Source: an uncultured Acetatifactor sp.
GTDB lineage: Bacteria > Bacillota > Clostridia > Lachnospirales > Lachnospiraceae
DNA: 64,000 bases
Direction of reading: 5' to 3'
Assembly: GCA_934402315.1 (NCBI GenBank)
Contig: CAKRTS010000001.1
Location: 62,001-126,000 of the forward strand
Both the position numbers and the translations under genes were made by a program. Positions 36,804-44,756 of this stretch are shown one piece after another; within the stretch, counting starts at the first letter, position 1; each line of letters opens with the position of its first letter. The notes under the pieces were generated by a model. That model saw only the letters and a program-made list of their open reading frames with translations. It did not search any database and was not told the DNA's origin.

Positions 36804-37786
36804 TTATAATGATTTTATCTCTGATAGGGCGAATACTTCTTGGATTGCTGGCACTCGTCTTCCTGCTTCTGCTGTTAGTTCTTTTCTTTCCGGTTACCTA
36901 CAGGCTAAGAGGGGAGCGCAGCGGGGACAAGCTCACCGTCTCCGCAAAGGCAGACTGGCTGTTCGGCGTGTTCCGCGTCAGGTACGCCTATCCGGAGCCG
37001 GGAAGCGTTACGGTGAAGCTGCTGTGGAAGAAGCTGCTTGACACGTCGGCTGCTTCTGGAAAAGGAAAAGATGCCGATCAGGAAAAGAAGGGCAGCGACA
37101 AAGAACAGAAGGCAGGCGGTGACAGCGAGGCAGAGGCTGTACCGGAGAACGGGGGCAGTACAGAAGCTGCAGGAACAGAAACCGGTACCACAGGCGGAGC
37201 GGCAGCCTCCGGGGTGGAGACTGACGGCAGCAAAACGGAAGCCTCCGTAACGGAGACCGGCGGCAGCGGCGATGCCGCCAATGCAGCGTCCGAAGCAGGC
37301 GGCGAAGGTGAGGATACGGTGCCTGCAGACGGCTTCCCCGGAAAAATCAGCAAGATAAAGTACACAATTTTAAAAATATATGGTAAAATAAAGGACATCT
37401 GGGAACATTTGTCTTATTATGCAGGAGTTCTGCGGGAAGATAATACCGTGGCACTTTGGAAACATGTACGGCAGAGACTTGGAAAGATACTGCGGGCGAT
37501 CCGGCCGAGAAGGATCAACGGCTCCCTTGTCTTCGGAACCGGTGCGCCGGACACGACAGGCTATCTCTTCGGGGTTTACGGTATGCTTTCACCGTTGCTG
37601 CATTACGGCGTATGTGTGACACCGGATTTTACCCAGCAGATTCTGGAGGGAAACATCGACATCTCCGGACGCATCACACTCTGGACACTGACATGGAATG
37701 GATTAAAGCTGTTTCTGGATAAAAAGCTCCGCCTGTTTATCCAGAAGATGAAGGCAGGGCGAAGAGAAGCGGAGAGCAAAGCATAA
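36791..37786 (+). CDS. DUF2953 domain protein (YtfI-like)
   Basis: A 331-residue protein with an N-terminal membrane helix (residues 1-35) and a DUF2953 region at the end (RRINGSLVFGTGAPDTTGYLFG). Between them lies a low-complexity linker of about 80 residues rich in Glu, Gly, Ala, Thr and Ser. I chose the ATG at 36791 because AAGGAG lies at good spacing. In Bacillus the related ytfI gene is next to ytfJ, as here, which supports a sporulation link. Confidence 0.85.
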   Translation: MPNIIIMILSLIGRILLGLLALVFLLLLLVLFFPVTYRLRGERSGDKLTVSAKADWLFGVFRVRYAYPEPGSVTVKLLWKKLLDTSAASGKGKDADQEKKGSDKEQKAGGDSEAEAVPENGGSTEAAGTETGTTGGAAASGVETDGSKTEASVTETGGSGDAANAASEAGGEGEDTVPADGFPGKISKIKYTILKIYGKIKDIWEHLSYYAGVLREDNTVALWKHVRQRLGKILRAIRPRRINGSLVFGTGAPDTTGYLFGVYGMLSPLLHYGVCVTPDFTQQILEGNIDISGRITLWTLTWNGLKLFLDKKLRLFIQKMKAGRREAESKA

Positions 37787-37800
37787 AAATGGAGGAAAAT

Positions 37801-38211
37801 ATGGCTGATAAAGAAAATTTTCAGGGAGTTGTAGAAGCATTATTGAAGGGAATGGACACGGTACTGTCGACAAAGACTGTGGTCGGAGAGGCGACAACGG
37901 TCGGTGACACGATCATTCTTCCGCTCGTGGATGTCTCCTTCGGTGTTGCGGCGGGTGCAGGCAGCAACGGACAGAAGAATTCCGCGTCGGGAGCCGGCGG
38001 GCTCGGCGGAAAGATGACGCCCAGTGCAGTTCTCGTCATTAAGGACGGTAATACAAAGCTGGTAAACATCAAGAATCAGGATGCTGTCACAAAGGTTCTG
38101 GATATGGTTCCCGATCTTGTGGAGAAGTTTACCAAGCCGAAGCAGAAAGAGGAAATGTCGGACAAGGATGTTGTAGACATCGCTTTTCCCGAGGAGAAAA
38201 CAGAATCCTAA
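37801..38211 (+). CDS. GerW/YtfJ-family sporulation protein
   Basis: A 136-residue protein of the GerW family, which in Bacillus is a forespore protein needed for germination. Visible family features are the N-terminal LLKGMDTVLSTKTVVGEAT, the VSFGVAAGAGS segment and a Gly/Ser-rich loop. The ATG at 37801 has GGAGG 6 bases upstream. It follows the DUF2953 gene after 14 bases, matching the ytfI-ytfJ order, and indicates a spore former. Confidence 0.9.
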   Translation: MADKENFQGVVEALLKGMDTVLSTKTVVGEATTVGDTIILPLVDVSFGVAAGAGSNGQKNSASGAGGLGGKMTPSAVLVIKDGNTKLVNIKNQDAVTKVLDMVPDLVEKFTKPKQKEEMSDKDVVDIAFPEEKTES

Positions 38212-38258
38212 CGAGGACTTCTGCATATATTAGAGCGAGATAATAAAAACAGGGTGTC

Positions 38259-38399
38259 ATGAAAAAACTGATTGGACTTGTCGCTTTTTTAATAGCAATC
38301 GGAATGCTTCTGATGCTGATTACCCACAACCGTCTGGCGGGGCTTATTATGATCGCGCTCTTATTGTTTGTAGGCTACAGCTGTTTCTGCGGTGATTAG
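38259..38399 (+). CDS. Small membrane protein (46 residues)
   Basis: A short frame with two hydrophobic segments (LIGLVAFLIAIGMLLMLI and GLIMIALLLFVGYS) joined by THNRLA and a cysteine-bearing end SCFCGD. It lies between the GerW and coiled-coil genes on the same strand, and its start follows CAGGGTG. This gene structure and clean two-helix design support a real gene. Function unknown; clostridial small hydrophobic proteins of this kind are common near sporulation genes. Confidence 0.6.
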   Translation: MKKLIGLVAFLIAIGMLLMLITHNRLAGLIMIALLLFVGYSCFCGD

Positions 38400-38427
38400 C
38401 GCATAAGCTCCGGAGGTTTGTCATAAA

Positions 38428-38952
38428 ATGATTGATTGGGATGAGGTTGCCGCTGCTACCGATGCGGACGAGCTCAGGGAAGCGAAGCTCTGGCTTTTTC
38501 AGGAAAACATACGGCTGGAAAACGAACGCCGGGATCTGGAGGCTTCCCGTGATAAATATATAAAGGAACGGATCAGTCTCCAGCGGGATCTGGACGAGCT
38601 GAACCGCCGCACGGTCATGGAGCGGAAACGGCTGAAGGAGGAGAATCTCTTTTTCGAGAAGAAGCTGGCGATCCTGCAGGACGGTTTCCGGCAGCTGGAT
38701 GAGGACAGACGGTCGCTAGAGCGGCAGAAGCGCCAGCTGGCAGAACAGCAGAGAAACGTTTCCACCGAAAGCCGTCTGACGGTTTCCGCCGAAGCGGTCA
38801 AAAGGATGTTCGACGGAACCGGCAATCCACTTGCATTAAGGAAGAGATACCGCGATCTCGTCAAGATTTTTCACCCGGACAACCTGTTTGGGGACGCTGA
38901 GCTGATCCAGCTGATTAATAAGGAATATGCCCGCAGAAGAGAAGAAGGGTAG
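38428..38952 (+). CDS. Coiled-coil protein with C-terminal J-like domain
   Basis: A 174-residue protein. Residues 10-110 are a long charged coiled coil (Glu, Arg, Lys, Leu, Gln). Residues 130-170 look like the end of a J domain, with H149-P150-D151 in LVKIFHPDN, followed by a helix (INKEYARR). J domains stimulate Hsp70 (DnaK), so this could be a DnaK recruiter. The coiled coil before the J domain, instead of after it, is unusual. Start is ATG 38428. Not a recognised named family. Confidence 0.75.
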   Translation: MIDWDEVAAATDADELREAKLWLFQENIRLENERRDLEASRDKYIKERISLQRDLDELNRRTVMERKRLKEENLFFEKKLAILQDGFRQLDEDRRSLERQKRQLAEQQRNVSTESRLTVSAEAVKRMFDGTGNPLALRKRYRDLVKIFHPDNLFGDAELIQLINKEYARRREEG

Positions 38953-38983
38953 AAAAAAAGCAGGCCGCAATGACCTGCTTTTC
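38953..38983. terminator. Bidirectional terminator between coiled-coil/J gene and rpmB
   Basis: AAAGCAGG pairs with CCTGCTTT around 9 bases. Seven A's precede it on the + strand, giving a T-run for the minus-strand rpmB transcript; a shorter T-run follows on the + strand. Confidence 0.85.
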
Positions 38984-39009
38984 AAAATCCATTTTGTCAG
39001 CTGACACGA

Positions 39010-39195
39010 TTAAGCTCTCTCAACCTTGCCGGAACGCAGACAGCTTGTGCATACATGCATTCTCTTAGCGCCGCCGTTGATCTTGCACTTTACACTCTTT
39101 ACGTTAGAGTTCCATATTGCATTGCTTCTTCTATGAGAATGGCTTACATTGTTACCAAAATGAACGCCTTTTCCACAAACATCACACTTAGCCAT
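39010..39195 (-). CDS. rpmB: Ribosomal protein bL28
   Basis: A 61-residue L28 of the zinc-ribbon (C+) type, with C4, C7, C37, C49 and C52. The N-terminus MAKCDVCGKGVHFGNNVSHS is family-typical. The paired cysteines (CxxC twice) mark it as the zinc form rather than the zinc-independent one. It is transcribed away from yloU, as is common in Clostridia. GAGGAGG precedes the ATG. Confidence 0.97.
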   Translation of the reverse strand: MAKCDVCGKGVHFGNNVSHSHRRSNAIWNSNVKSVKCKINGGAKRMHVCTSCLRSGKVERA

Positions 39196-39236
39196 ATTGA
39201 CACCTCCTCGACATTAAGTAAGTTCACAACATTGAT

Positions 39237-39265
39237 ATCTTAACAGAAATGTAAATGAAAAGCAA
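39237..39265 (-). promoter_or_regulatory. Sigma-A-type promoter for rpmB
   Basis: On the minus strand: TTGCTT, 17 bases, TAAGAT, ending 41 bases before the rpmB start. Confidence 0.6.
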
Positions 39266-39404
39266 GCAAAAAAAATACTTTTTTAAATTTTTTGTTTTTC
39301 ATGTTTTCTTTTTCGGGGAAAGCTGTTAGAATATAGTATATATGTCTGCATCATTATCGGGCGGACGGTATCCTGAAAGACTCAGAAAGGAAAGGTTATT
39401 GTAT

Positions 39405-39764
39405 ATGAAGGGTTCTCTTTTGAATACTCATATGGGAAATATTGTCATTGACAATGAAGTGATTGCCCAGTATGCGGGCAGCGTTGCCGTGGAATGCTTC
39501 GGCATTGTCGGCATGGCAGGTGTCAGCATGAAGGACGGTCTGGTAAAGCTCCTTAAGATGGACAGCCTGACAAGAGGAATCAGCGTGACGCGGAACAAGA
39601 ACAAGCTGATTCTTGATTTTCATGTTATCGTTTCTTACGGTGTCAGCATTCTGGCGGTAGCCGACAACCTGATTGACAGCGTAAAGTACAAAGTAGAAGA
39701 ATTTACCGGCATTGAAATTGAAAAGATCAACATCTACGTTGACGGTGTCAGAGTGATTGATTAA
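39405..39764 (+). CDS. Asp23/Gls24-family protein (YloU-like)
   Basis: A 119-residue Asp23/Gls24 protein. The family core is visible: GNIVIDNEVIAQYAGSVAVE and later FHVIVSYGVSILAVADNL. These proteins are linked with alkaline and envelope stress; no catalytic role is known. The ATG at 39405 is preceded by AAAGGAAAGG. The downstream gene is yloV-like, the same order as in Bacillus rpmB-yloU-yloV. Confidence 0.9.
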   Translation: MKGSLLNTHMGNIVIDNEVIAQYAGSVAVECFGIVGMAGVSMKDGLVKLLKMDSLTRGISVTRNKNKLILDFHVIVSYGVSILAVADNLIDSVKYKVEEFTGIEIEKINIYVDGVRVID

Positions 39765-39778
39765 GGAGGACTTTTATT

Positions 39779-41446
39779 GTGAGCTTACAGCAAATCGACG
39801 CTAAGATGCTGTCCAAGATGTTCTTAGCCGGTGCGAAAAATCTTGAAACGAAGAAAGAATGGATTAACGAACTGAATGTTTTCCCGGTTCCCGACGGAGA
39901 TACCGGCACAAATATGACAATGACGATCATGTCCGCTGCGAAGGAGGTTTCCGCGCTCGGCGATGCCGCCAGCATGGAGACAATCTGCAAGGCAATCTCC
40001 AGCGGATCGCTCCGCGGTGCGAGAGGAAACTCCGGCGTTATCCTGTCCCAGCTGTTCCGTGGCTTTACCAAGCGGATCAAGACGGAGGAGGTTCTGACGA
40101 TACCGGTTCTTGCCGATTCCTTTGACAAGGCGGTGGAAACCGCATACAAGGCGGTTATGAAGCCGAAGGAGGGAACAATCCTTACCGTTGCGCGCGGCGC
40201 GGCAGACAAGGCAAAGGAGCTCCATGAGGCGGGAACGGAGGATCTTGAGACCTTCTTCCGTGAGATCATCGAGCATGCAAAATATGTTTTGAGCCAGACT
40301 CCCGAGATGCTTCCCGTGCTGAAGCAGGCAGGCGTTGTCGATTCCGGCGGACAGGGACTGGTCGAGGTCTTAAGCGGCGCCTTTGACGCCTTTATGGGAA
40401 AAGAGATTGATCTCAGCTTTACAGCGCCCGCTGCGGAAAACAAGGCGCAGGGTGGGGCAAAGGAAGCGGAGGCGGAGATTAAATTCGGCTACTGCACAGA
40501 GTTTATCATTCTGCTCAACAAGACCTTCAATGTAAAGACGGAGATGGATTTCAAGGCTTATCTGGAATCTATCGGTGATTCCATCGTATGTGTTGCGGAC
40601 GGAGACGTGGTAAAGGTACATGTACATACCAACGATCCCGGTCTGGCAATCCAGAAGGCATTAAAATACGGCGCACTGTCCAACATGAAGATTGACAATA
40701 TGCGCCTTGAACATCAGGAAAAGCTTGCAAAGGAAGAGGCGAAGACGACGGCTGCCGCTGAACCGGCGAAGAGCGCGGAGCCTCCCAAGGATTACGGCTT
40801 CATCGCTGTCTCCGTGGGCGACGGTGTAAACGAGATCTTCAAGAGTCTTGGCGTTGACCATATCATCGAGGGCGGTCAGACCATGAACCCCAGCACGGCA
40901 GATATTCTCGATGCTGTGGAGAGGGTAAACGCGAAGACGATATTCATTCTTCCGAACAATAAAAATATCATTCTTGCGGCAAATCAGGCGGCGGAGCTGA
41001 CGACCGAGAAGGAGCTTCTCGTCATCCCGACCAAGACGATACCGCAGGGAATCACGGCAGTCATCAACTTCGTTCCCGAGCTTTCTGCGGATGAGAACGA
41101 GGAGAACATGATCCGCGAGATCGCTAACGTAAGCACCGGACAGGTCACTTATGCCGTGCGCGATACCATGATTGATGACAAGGAGATCAAAAAGGGCGAT
41201 TTCATGGGCATCGGCGATAAGGGAATCCTTTCTGTCGGAACCTCTGTAAACGAGGTGGCGAAGGCGACCGTTACAGAGATGATTACGGAGACTTCTGAGC
41301 TGATTAGTATTTATTACGGAAGTGATGTGACGAAGGAGGACGCCGAGGCGTTCCGTGCCGCTGTGGCGGCGGAGCACGCAGACTGCGATGTGGAATTGCA
41401 GTACGGCGGACAGCCTATTTACTATTATGTGATGTCTGTTGAATAA
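39779..41446 (+). CDS. DAK2-domain kinase-like protein (YloV/FakA family)
   Basis: A 555-residue protein of the FakA type. The N-terminal DAK2 ATP-binding domain has NVFPVPDGDTGTNMTMT and SLRGARGNSGVILSQL. A middle domain and a C-terminal FakA_C domain follow. FakA phosphorylates fatty acids held by FakB (DegV family) proteins, and a degV gene lies 2.4 kb downstream; the link is inference. It starts with GTG at 39779 behind AAGGAGGA. Confidence 0.9.
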   Translation: MSLQQIDAKMLSKMFLAGAKNLETKKEWINELNVFPVPDGDTGTNMTMTIMSAAKEVSALGDAASMETICKAISSGSLRGARGNSGVILSQLFRGFTKRIKTEEVLTIPVLADSFDKAVETAYKAVMKPKEGTILTVARGAADKAKELHEAGTEDLETFFREIIEHAKYVLSQTPEMLPVLKQAGVVDSGGQGLVEVLSGAFDAFMGKEIDLSFTAPAAENKAQGGAKEAEAEIKFGYCTEFIILLNKTFNVKTEMDFKAYLESIGDSIVCVADGDVVKVHVHTNDPGLAIQKALKYGALSNMKIDNMRLEHQEKLAKEEAKTTAAAEPAKSAEPPKDYGFIAVSVGDGVNEIFKSLGVDHIIEGGQTMNPSTADILDAVERVNAKTIFILPNNKNIILAANQAAELTTEKELLVIPTKTIPQGITAVINFVPELSADENEENMIREIANVSTGQVTYAVRDTMIDDKEIKKGDFMGIGDKGILSVGTSVNEVAKATVTEMITETSELISIYYGSDVTKEDAEAFRAAVAAEHADCDVELQYGGQPIYYYVMSVE

Positions 41447-41464
41447 GCAACATGCTGATGCAGG

Positions 41465-41495
41465 AGGGGGCAGTCGCTGACTGCTCCCTTTTTTA
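41465..41495 (+). terminator. Rho-independent terminator after yloV
   Basis: An 11-bp stem (AGGGGGCAGTC with GACTGCTCCCT, one G-T pair, 3-base loop) followed by TTTTTT, 18 bases after the stop. Confidence 0.9.
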
Positions 41496-41516
41496 CTTAC
41501 TATATATATGCGCGGT

Positions 41517-41567
41517 CTGCAAGTAACCGTTATCTGCAAGTGACAGTCATCTGCATGTAACAGTTGC
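41517..41567 (+). repeat. Three tandem 17-bp repeats
   Basis: Units start at 41517, 41534 and 41551 with the common core CTGCAAGTAACAGTTAT and a few changes. They directly abut the large inverted repeat. This could be a slipped repeat, a protein-binding array or part of the mobile element. Confidence 0.65.
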
Positions 41568-41702
41568 ACAAGATGCACATGACCACAAGCAGCGCATTCT
41601 GGAGCCGCCGGTGCTTAGTCTCCGTATTTTGGAGACTTATGCACCGCTGCGTGCGGAGCAAAGCGAGAGCGTGCCTGCGGTGGTCTGTGCATTTTGCGCA
41701 AC
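41563..41702. repeat. Large imperfect inverted repeat upstream of recG
   Basis: The outer arms 41563-41584 and 41682-41702 pair with few mismatches. Inside, CGGTGC (41609) pairs with GCACCG (41641) and GTCTCC (41618) with GGAGAC (41631) around GTATTTT. The whole 140 bases could fold as one long hairpin. It has no coding frame. A small non-autonomous mobile element (MITE or REP-like) or a structured RNA are the two main options. The rest of the yloV-recG gap, up to the GAGAGGGGGAG site, shows nothing else. Confidence 0.65.
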
Positions 41703-41752
41703 GTCACTTGCTGGAAAGAGGTTTTTTAAGAAGTTGAGAGAGGGGGAGCCGC

Positions 41753-43810
41753 ATGAATCGTGAATCACCTGTCATTGAAATAAAGGGAATCGGCGAAAAG
41801 ACGGAAAAACTCTTCCGGAAGCTCGGCATCGGGACCGTCGGAGAACTGCTTGCGGCATACCCCCGCGACTATGAGGAGTTTGAAGACCCTGTCCGGATCA
41901 GCGCGCTTACCCCCGGTGCGGTCTGCGCGGTCTACGCCTGCGTCGCCGGAATCCCGAACGAAAAGCGCGTGAGAAAGCTCTCCATTCTGAATGTGAATAT
42001 TTCGGACGGAAGCGGCAGCCTGCAGCTCACCTTCTTCAACATGCCATTCCTGAAAAAGACCTTGAAGCAGGGCGGTTTCTATGTCTTCCGCGGAACCGTA
42101 CAGAGCCGGGGCAGTACCTATATCATGGAACAGCCGCGAATCTATACGCTGGAGGATTACCGGAAGCAGACGGACCGGCTGCTCCCCCGGTATTCCCTGA
42201 CAAAAGGACTTTCCAACCACGCTTTCAGCAAGGCGGTGCAGTACGCCCTGCTGAATTGCAGCTTTGAGGACGAATATTACCCACAGAATATGCTGAGGGA
42301 ATACGGCCTGTCCGATCTGCGGACTGCCATACAGAGTATTCACTTCCCGGAAGACAGGGAGACGCTTGCCGCCGCGAGGAAACGTCTTGTGTTCGACGAG
42401 TTTTTTGACTTCCTGTTCCTGCTCAGACAGAATAAGCGTTTCAGCGAAGGCCTGCCGAACCATTACCGGATGTTTGAGACGGCGGACACCGTGCGCTTTC
42501 TGGAACAGCTTCCGTTCCCGCTGACAAAGGCGCAGAAAAAGGTATGGCAGGAGATCAGGGATGATCTCGGGAGCAGTTACTGCATGAACCGGCTCATACA
42601 GGGAGATGTCGGTTCCGGCAAGACAATCCTTGCCGTGCTCGCGCTTCTGATGACTGCGGCAAACGGCTATCAGGGGGCGCTTATGGCACCGACGGAGGTT
42701 CTCGCTGTGCAGCATTATGAGACCATAAGCAGCTACGTGGAAAATTACGGCATCCCGTTCCGGCCGGTGCTGCTGGTCGGCTCCATGACCGCGAAGGAGA
42801 AACGGGAGGCTTACGGCAGGATTGCATCGGGAGAGGCAAATCTCGTGATCGGCACACATGCGCTGATTCAGGAAAAGGTGGTCTATCAGTCGCTCGCTCT
42901 GGTTGTGACGGATGAGCAGCACCGCTTCGGTGTCCACCAGCGCGAGGCGCTCTCGGAGAAGGGGGAGCAGCCGCATATCCTCGTGATGAGCGCGACGCCG
43001 ATTCCACGCACCCTCGCCATCATCCTGTACGGTGATCTCCACATTTCCGTGATAGACGAGCTTCCGGCGAACCGGCTGCCGATCAAGAACTGTGTTGTCA
43101 ACACCTCCTACCGCCCGAAGGCATACAAATTCATTGCAGGACAGGTCGCCGAGGGAAGACAGGTGTATGTCATCTGTCCGCAGGTCGAGGAAGGCGAGAT
43201 GGATGACCTCGAGAATGTTGTCGATTACACGGAAAAGCTGAAGGCGGCGCTCCCGTCCGACATTCAGGTCGCCTATCTGCACGGCAGGATGCGTCCCGCG
43301 GACAAAAACCGCATCATGGAGGAATTTGCGGCGCATTCCATCGACGTTCTGGTATCGACGACGGTCATCGAAGTCGGAATCAACGTCCCGAACGCAACCG
43401 TTATGATGGTCGAAAATGCGGAGCGCTTCGGTCTGGCGCAGCTCCACCAGCTCAGGGGACGTGTCGGCAGAGGAGAGTATCAGAGCTATTGTATTTTCGT
43501 CAGTACTCAGGAGAAACAGGAGACGATGGAGCGGCTGCAGATCCTGAATAAGTCCAATGACGGCTTCTTTATCGCCTCGGAGGATTTAAAGCTGAGAGGG
43601 CCGGGGGATCTGTTCGGTATCCGGCAGAGCGGGGAATTTGCATTCCGCGTCGGCGATATTTACACGGATGCGTCCGTGCTGAAACAGGTCTCGGAAGCGC
43701 TTGACGGACTGCTTGGGACAGACCCGGAGCTTGTGCTTCCCGAACATGCGCCATTGCGCCTTCATATAACCGCCATCTCTGCAAGGAATGTTGACTTTCG
43801 GAGCATCTGA
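41753..43810 (+). CDS. recG: ATP-dependent DNA helicase RecG
   Basis: A 685-residue helicase that reverses stalled forks and moves branched DNA. The N-terminal wedge/OB domain ends near 240. The helicase domains follow: Walker A GDVGSGKT (K290), DEQH box (VTDEQHRFG), motif III SATPIPRT and the C-terminal QLRGRVGRG. Length is typical. Start ATG 41753 has GAGGGGGAG upstream. Confidence 0.95.
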   Translation: MNRESPVIEIKGIGEKTEKLFRKLGIGTVGELLAAYPRDYEEFEDPVRISALTPGAVCAVYACVAGIPNEKRVRKLSILNVNISDGSGSLQLTFFNMPFLKKTLKQGGFYVFRGTVQSRGSTYIMEQPRIYTLEDYRKQTDRLLPRYSLTKGLSNHAFSKAVQYALLNCSFEDEYYPQNMLREYGLSDLRTAIQSIHFPEDRETLAAARKRLVFDEFFDFLFLLRQNKRFSEGLPNHYRMFETADTVRFLEQLPFPLTKAQKKVWQEIRDDLGSSYCMNRLIQGDVGSGKTILAVLALLMTAANGYQGALMAPTEVLAVQHYETISSYVENYGIPFRPVLLVGSMTAKEKREAYGRIASGEANLVIGTHALIQEKVVYQSLALVVTDEQHRFGVHQREALSEKGEQPHILVMSATPIPRTLAIILYGDLHISVIDELPANRLPIKNCVVNTSYRPKAYKFIAGQVAEGRQVYVICPQVEEGEMDDLENVVDYTEKLKAALPSDIQVAYLHGRMRPADKNRIMEEFAAHSIDVLVSTTVIEVGINVPNATVMMVENAERFGLAQLHQLRGRVGRGEYQSYCIFVSTQEKQETMERLQILNKSNDGFFIASEDLKLRGPGDLFGIRQSGEFAFRVGDIYTDASVLKQVSEALDGLLGTDPELVLPEHAPLRLHITAISARNVDFRSI

Positions 43811-43819
43811 CGGTAAAAT
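43791..43819 (+). promoter_or_regulatory. Sigma-A-type promoter for degV
   Basis: TTGACT, 17 bases, TAAAAT. The -35 lies inside the end of recG; the -10 ends 45 bases before the degV start. Confidence 0.65.
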
Positions 43820-43864
43820 AGAGAACATAAGTTTTAAACGTTTAAAAAGAGAGGAAAACTGATT

Positions 43865-44734
43865 ATGTCCAGCATCGCAATCGTCACTGACAGCAACAGT
43901 GGTATTACCCAGAACGCGTCAAAAGAACTGGGTATCTATGTCCTTCCGATGCCCTTTATGATTAATGAAGAAACCTATTATGAAGATATTAACCTGACAC
44001 AGGAGCAGTTCTATGAAAAACTCTCCTCGGGAGCGGATATCTGCACCAGCCAGCCTTCTCCCGAATCGGTGATGAAGCTGTGGGACGAGCTTTTAAAGGA
44101 ATATGACGAAATCGTACACATTCCCATGAGCAGCGGTCTTTCCGGCTCCTGTCAGAGCGCGATGATGCTTGCACAGGAGTATGACGGGCGTGTTCAGGTT
44201 GTCAACAACCAGCGCATCTCCGTCACGCAGCGCCAGTCCTGTCTGGACGCGAAGCTGCTTGCCGAAAAGGGCAGAACCGCCGCAGAGATCAAGGATATTC
44301 TGGAAAAAGACAAATTGAACAGCAGTATCTATATCATGCTGGATACGCTGTATTATTTAAAGAAGGGCGGCAGAATCACACCGGCTGCGGCTGCAATCGG
44401 CACAATGCTGAAGCTGAAGCCCGTTCTCCAGATTCAGGGGGAGAAGCTGGACGCATTTGCCAAGGCGAGAACCTCGAATCAGGGAAAAAATATCATGGTG
44501 AACGCAGTGAAAAGCGATCTGGAGAACCGTTTCGGCGGCGCCCCCGACCCTGCGAAGCACTGGATTGCCATGGCTTATACACAGGATCTGGAGTCCGGAG
44601 AAGCCTTCCGGCGCGAGGTTTCCGAGCTCTTCCCCGGATTTGAAATCCACATGGATCCGCTGTCCTTAAGCGTTGCGTGCCACATCGGGCCCGGCGCACT
44701 GGCAGTGACCTGTTCTAAAAAACTGGAAATATAA
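43865..44734 (+). CDS. DegV-family fatty acid-binding protein (FakB-like)
   Basis: A 289-residue DegV protein. Family features include IVTDSNSGI at the N-terminus, TSQPSPESV, and the PMSSGLSGSCQSA segment that holds the lipid carboxylate. FakB proteins present bound fatty acids to FakA for phosphorylation. The FakA-like protein encoded at 39779 is a plausible partner. The ATG at 43865 is behind a GAGAGGAAA site. Confidence 0.92.
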   Translation: MSSIAIVTDSNSGITQNASKELGIYVLPMPFMINEETYYEDINLTQEQFYEKLSSGADICTSQPSPESVMKLWDELLKEYDEIVHIPMSSGLSGSCQSAMMLAQEYDGRVQVVNNQRISVTQRQSCLDAKLLAEKGRTAAEIKDILEKDKLNSSIYIMLDTLYYLKKGGRITPAAAAIGTMLKLKPVLQIQGEKLDAFAKARTSNQGKNIMVNAVKSDLENRFGGAPDPAKHWIAMAYTQDLESGEAFRREVSELFPGFEIHMDPLSLSVACHIGPGALAVTCSKKLEI

Positions 44735-44756
44735 AGCTGTAAAGAGAGGTTTACCG

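Noticed and set aside
41765-43447. 560-codon open frame on the minus strand
   Set aside because: Antisense to recG, which has all helicase motifs.
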